From the NCBI GenBank assembly GCA_905221325.1, contig CAJNCS010000009.1:11836-75835 (forward strand): a stretch of 64,000 nucleotides of DNA, written 5' to 3'. The DNA comes from a bacterium (GTDB lineage Bacteria; Bacillota; Bacilli; Lactobacillales; Streptococcaceae). Made by a program: the position numbers and the translations under genes. This document shows, piece by piece, positions 62,022 to 64,000 of the stretch. Within the stretch, counting starts at the first letter, position 1. Every line of letters begins with the position of its first letter. The notes below the pieces were generated by a model. The model was not told where the DNA came from and made no database searches. It worked only from the letters and a program-made list of their open reading frames with translations.

Positions 62022-63299
62022 TTATAGACCCAATTCTTCTTTCAAAGGTTGTAAATAGGTCATTTCTTGCTTGCCTCTCTTCTCCAGTCCTTCCTCAGCT
62101 AGAAGGAGTAAGCCTTTTGAAAACTCGACAATTGCAGTTTCTTCCTCAACTGTGAGCATTTTCTTAGAAAAGCGTCGCCTCAATGACTTGTAATCACGAC
62201 CAAATGTAGTAAAAAATCGTGCAGATTGCAAGTAAGCTTCTAACTTATCTAAATTAACTAATAATCCCAAGTGAAAGGCAGCAGAAGCAAAAGTCCTATC
62301 AAGCGGCTGAGTACACACACTACGAAACTCAACTGTTCCTCGAGTTGTTAAGTCTTGGTACTGGTAACTACGATGAGTTTGGAAATCCTCCTCCTGAGGA
62401 TAGATCAATACCTCATCCCCATTAAGGGTAAATGCTTGGATTTCAGGTGTAGCCAAATAGTCCCTAACCTGAATCGGATAAAAATAATAGGTCTGCCCAT
62501 CACGCTCCGCAGTAAAGATTGCAGAATGATCTAGATAATCAAAAAAATCATTCTCGTCTTTGAAGAGTCTGACATTGACGCCTACATTTTCAGGATAAAT
62601 CCCGTGCATAGACTCTTCCCAAAAAATATCTCTCGAAATTTTGGTATCCCAATCTGCCCCCGAAAACATAGAATTGGCAAACAAATAGGCTTTAGCTGCT
62701 TCAATTTGCGTAAAAGCATTGATAACACGCAGGTAGTTAGACTTTGAAACGTCCAGTTGAACTTGGCTCCCACAGATAAAGGCTCCATACTCAGGAAAAT
62801 CATGTAAACCTATACTAGTCACACTTCTACTCAAGTTCAAGTAAGCCATCAACATCTGATATCGGGGATAAGCTACTGGTTGATTCTCACTCTCCTCCCA
62901 GTATGGATGGATTCCAGAACCAACGATTGCATGATTAGATTCACCCAACTTTTTCTGAATCGTATCCATATAGGCCCTAAAACGCTCCTCAACCTCTTGA
63001 ATGGATTTAGCCCTACCAAAAGCAAACTCAACGATCGTATAAGCAACTTCAAATAAGATTGTATCCTGACTGACCGGATCTAGTAACTGAATTGGATTTC
63101 CAAAATCATCAACTTTCTCAACTGTAAACTTCAGAACAGAAGATAAATACCGAAACAGTTCCTTAACAACCTCAATATCCGTAGCCTTACCCTCTAAATT
63201 TACAACAGGATACTCCAGCTCAACCCCAACAAATAAATCAGGCTTCTCTTTTATATTTTCTAAGTAGCGCTTCTTAAGCAAATCAACCGAACGAGACAT
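62022..63299 (-). CDS. glutamate-cysteine ligase-like protein (GCS2 family)
   Basis: The 425-aa protein contains VGVELEYPVVNLEGK, ILFEVAYTIVEFAFGRA, GSGIHPYW and TRGTVEFRSVCTQPLD, the glutamate-binding pattern of carboxylate-amine ligases (GCS2). It may make gamma-glutamylcysteine or a related dipeptide. Substrate not shown. Confidence 0.8.
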   Translation of the reverse strand: MSRSVDLLKKRYLENIKEKPDLFVGVELEYPVVNLEGKATDIEVVKELFRYLSSVLKFTVEKVDDFGNPIQLLDPVSQDTILFEVAYTIVEFAFGRAKSIQEVEERFRAYMDTIQKKLGESNHAIVGSGIHPYWEESENQPVAYPRYQMLMAYLNLSRSVTSIGLHDFPEYGAFICGSQVQLDVSKSNYLRVINAFTQIEAAKAYLFANSMFSGADWDTKISRDIFWEESMHGIYPENVGVNVRLFKDENDFFDYLDHSAIFTAERDGQTYYFYPIQVRDYLATPEIQAFTLNGDEVLIYPQEEDFQTHRSYQYQDLTTRGTVEFRSVCTQPLDRTFASAAFHLGLLVNLDKLEAYLQSARFFTTFGRDYKSLRRRFSKKMLTVEEETAIVEFSKGLLLLAEEGLEKRGKQEMTYLQPLKEELGL

Positions 63300-63482
63300 T
63301 AACCACCAAACTCTTTCATAATCTACATAAAATGTGAATAAGTAATATTATACCAAAATTCCTTTCAAAAACAATTAGAATGACACTCAAAAATAATTAT
63401 TGAGCCTTTATGACACTTTAAAAAAGATAAAATTTAGTAGGAAATAAAAAAACAAGATCCGAAAACCTTGTCGTTATTACTA

Positions 63483-63566
63483 TACCGGCGGCCGGGGTCG
63501 AACCGGCACGTCCTTGCGGACACTGGATTTTGAGTCCAGCGCGTCTGCCAATTCCGCCACGCCGGC
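63483..63566 (-). tRNA. tRNA-Leu (anticodon CAA)
   Basis: 84 bases with a long variable arm; anticodon loop CTCAAAA after stem CTGGA; T-loop TTCGACC. First pair of the acceptor is G-T. Confidence 0.95.
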
Positions 63567-63575
63567 AAATAGTAA

Positions 63576-63647
63576 CTGGGGTAGCTGGATTCGAACCAAC
63601 GCATGAGGGAGTCAAAGTCCCTTGCCTTACCGCTTGGCTATACCCCA
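63576..63647 (-). tRNA. tRNA-Gln (anticodon TTG)
   Basis: 72 bases; anticodon loop CTTTGAC between AGGGA and TCCCT; acceptor TGGGGTA/TACCCCA. Confidence 0.96.
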
Positions 63648-63660
63648 ATAATATAAAATA

Positions 63661-63734
63661 GGCGAGTGATGGGGATCGAACCCACGCATGCCAGAGCCAC
63701 AATCTGGTGTGTTAACCACTTCACCACACCCGCC
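63661..63734 (-). tRNA. tRNA-His (anticodon GTG)
   Basis: 74 bases; anticodon loop TTGTGGC; extra 5' G opposite C73 as expected for His identity. Confidence 0.96.
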
Positions 63735-63747
63735 ATAATTCTATAAA

Positions 63748-63818
63748 CACGGGCAGTAGGAATTGAACCCACACTGAAGGTTTTGGAGACCTTAGTTCTA
63801 CCTTTAAACTATGCCCGT
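63748..63818 (-). tRNA. tRNA-Trp (anticodon CCA)
   Basis: 71 bases; anticodon loop CTCCAAA between AAGGT and ACCTT; discriminator G. Confidence 0.96.
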
Positions 63819-63829
63819 AACTAAAGGAA

Positions 63830-63910
63830 TGGAAGGGGAGGGATTCGAACCCCCGAACCCGAAGGAGCGGATTTACAGTCCGCCGCGTTTAGCCTCTTCG
63901 CTACCCTTCC
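63830..63910 (-). tRNA. tRNA-Tyr (anticodon GTA)
   Basis: 81 bases with long variable arm; anticodon loop CTGTAAA; acceptor GGAAGGG/CCCTTCC. Confidence 0.96.
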
Positions 63911-63924
63911 TAGTCATAAGTATA

Positions 63925-63997
63925 TGGCGCGAGACGGAATCGAACCGCCGACACATGGAGCTTCAATCCATTGCTCTACCAACTGAGCTACCGAGCC
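63925..63997 (-). tRNA. tRNA-Phe (anticodon GAA)
   Basis: 73 bases; anticodon loop TTGAAGC; one T-C mismatch at acceptor pair 4 and a G-T pair at position 7. It is the last feature in the window; the cluster may continue beyond. Confidence 0.94.
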
Positions 63998-64000
63998 AAA

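Overview
The window is low-GC Firmicute DNA from a Mitis-group Streptococcus (S. mitis, S. oralis or close to S. pneumoniae). The evidence is the host gene order tkt / khpB-yidC-rnpA / ackA / comG operon / nagA / tgt / thrC, and a prophage lysin with a choline-binding repeat domain, which fits a host with choline-decorated teichoic acid. From memory, S. pneumoniae carries an ascorbate (ula) gene block near tkt; it is absent here, so a commensal mitis/oralis strain is likelier. Species was not tested by any search.

Layout. Bases 1-15320 are host chromosome, all on the minus strand: the 5' part of transketolase, an unknown protein, khpB-yidC-rnpA, ackA, two methyltransferases, the seven-gene comG competence pilus operon behind a SigX-type box, a DUF1033 protein, nagA, an OatA-like O-acetyltransferase and tgt. 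About 15.5-54.25 kb is one essentially complete tailed prophage (siphovirus-like, HK97-type capsid, probably cos-type) between tgt and a DUF975 gene. From 54.3 kb to the end the host resumes: DUF975, DUF1304, MarR, a DUF2262-like protein, a LysM secreted protein, a HAD phosphatase, a MATE transporter, thrC, a GCS2-family ligase, and six tRNA genes (Leu, Gln, His, Trp, Tyr, Phe).

The prophage reads from right to left. The lysogeny genes are on the plus strand (SOS-cleavable CI-like repressor, a small protein, a DnaQ-like exonuclease with BRCT domain, integrase). A strong promoter facing the other way, overlapped by a likely CI operator, drives the minus-strand early operon: HTH regulator, replisome organizer, DnaC-like loader, two methyltransferases, MazG-like and YopX proteins, and an ArpU-like late regulator. 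Then come a second tyrosine recombinase, HNH nuclease, terminases, portal, ClpP-type protease, capsid, connectors, tail genes (with a probable -1 frameshift in the tail chaperone), tape measure, Dit, Tal with collagen-like repeats, DUF859, two holins and the lysin. A small plus-strand cassette lies past the lysin, next to the left attachment region.

The strongest unexplained signals are in the immunity region: a roughly 290-base gene-poor stretch that folds into nested helices closed by a 7-bp stem and ends in a terminator (about 50050-50338), and beside it a miniature tRNA-like element with acceptor stem, D-loop-like GG and a perfect T-arm but no anticodon arm (50401-50441). A 31-bp near-perfect direct repeat flanks this whole lysogeny block. 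The plus-strand cassette at 15.8-16.4 kb has a near-consensus promoter with an operator-like inverted repeat in its spacer and encodes three peptides of 30-59 residues. All calls come from reading the sequence and the translations; no database search or folding program was run.
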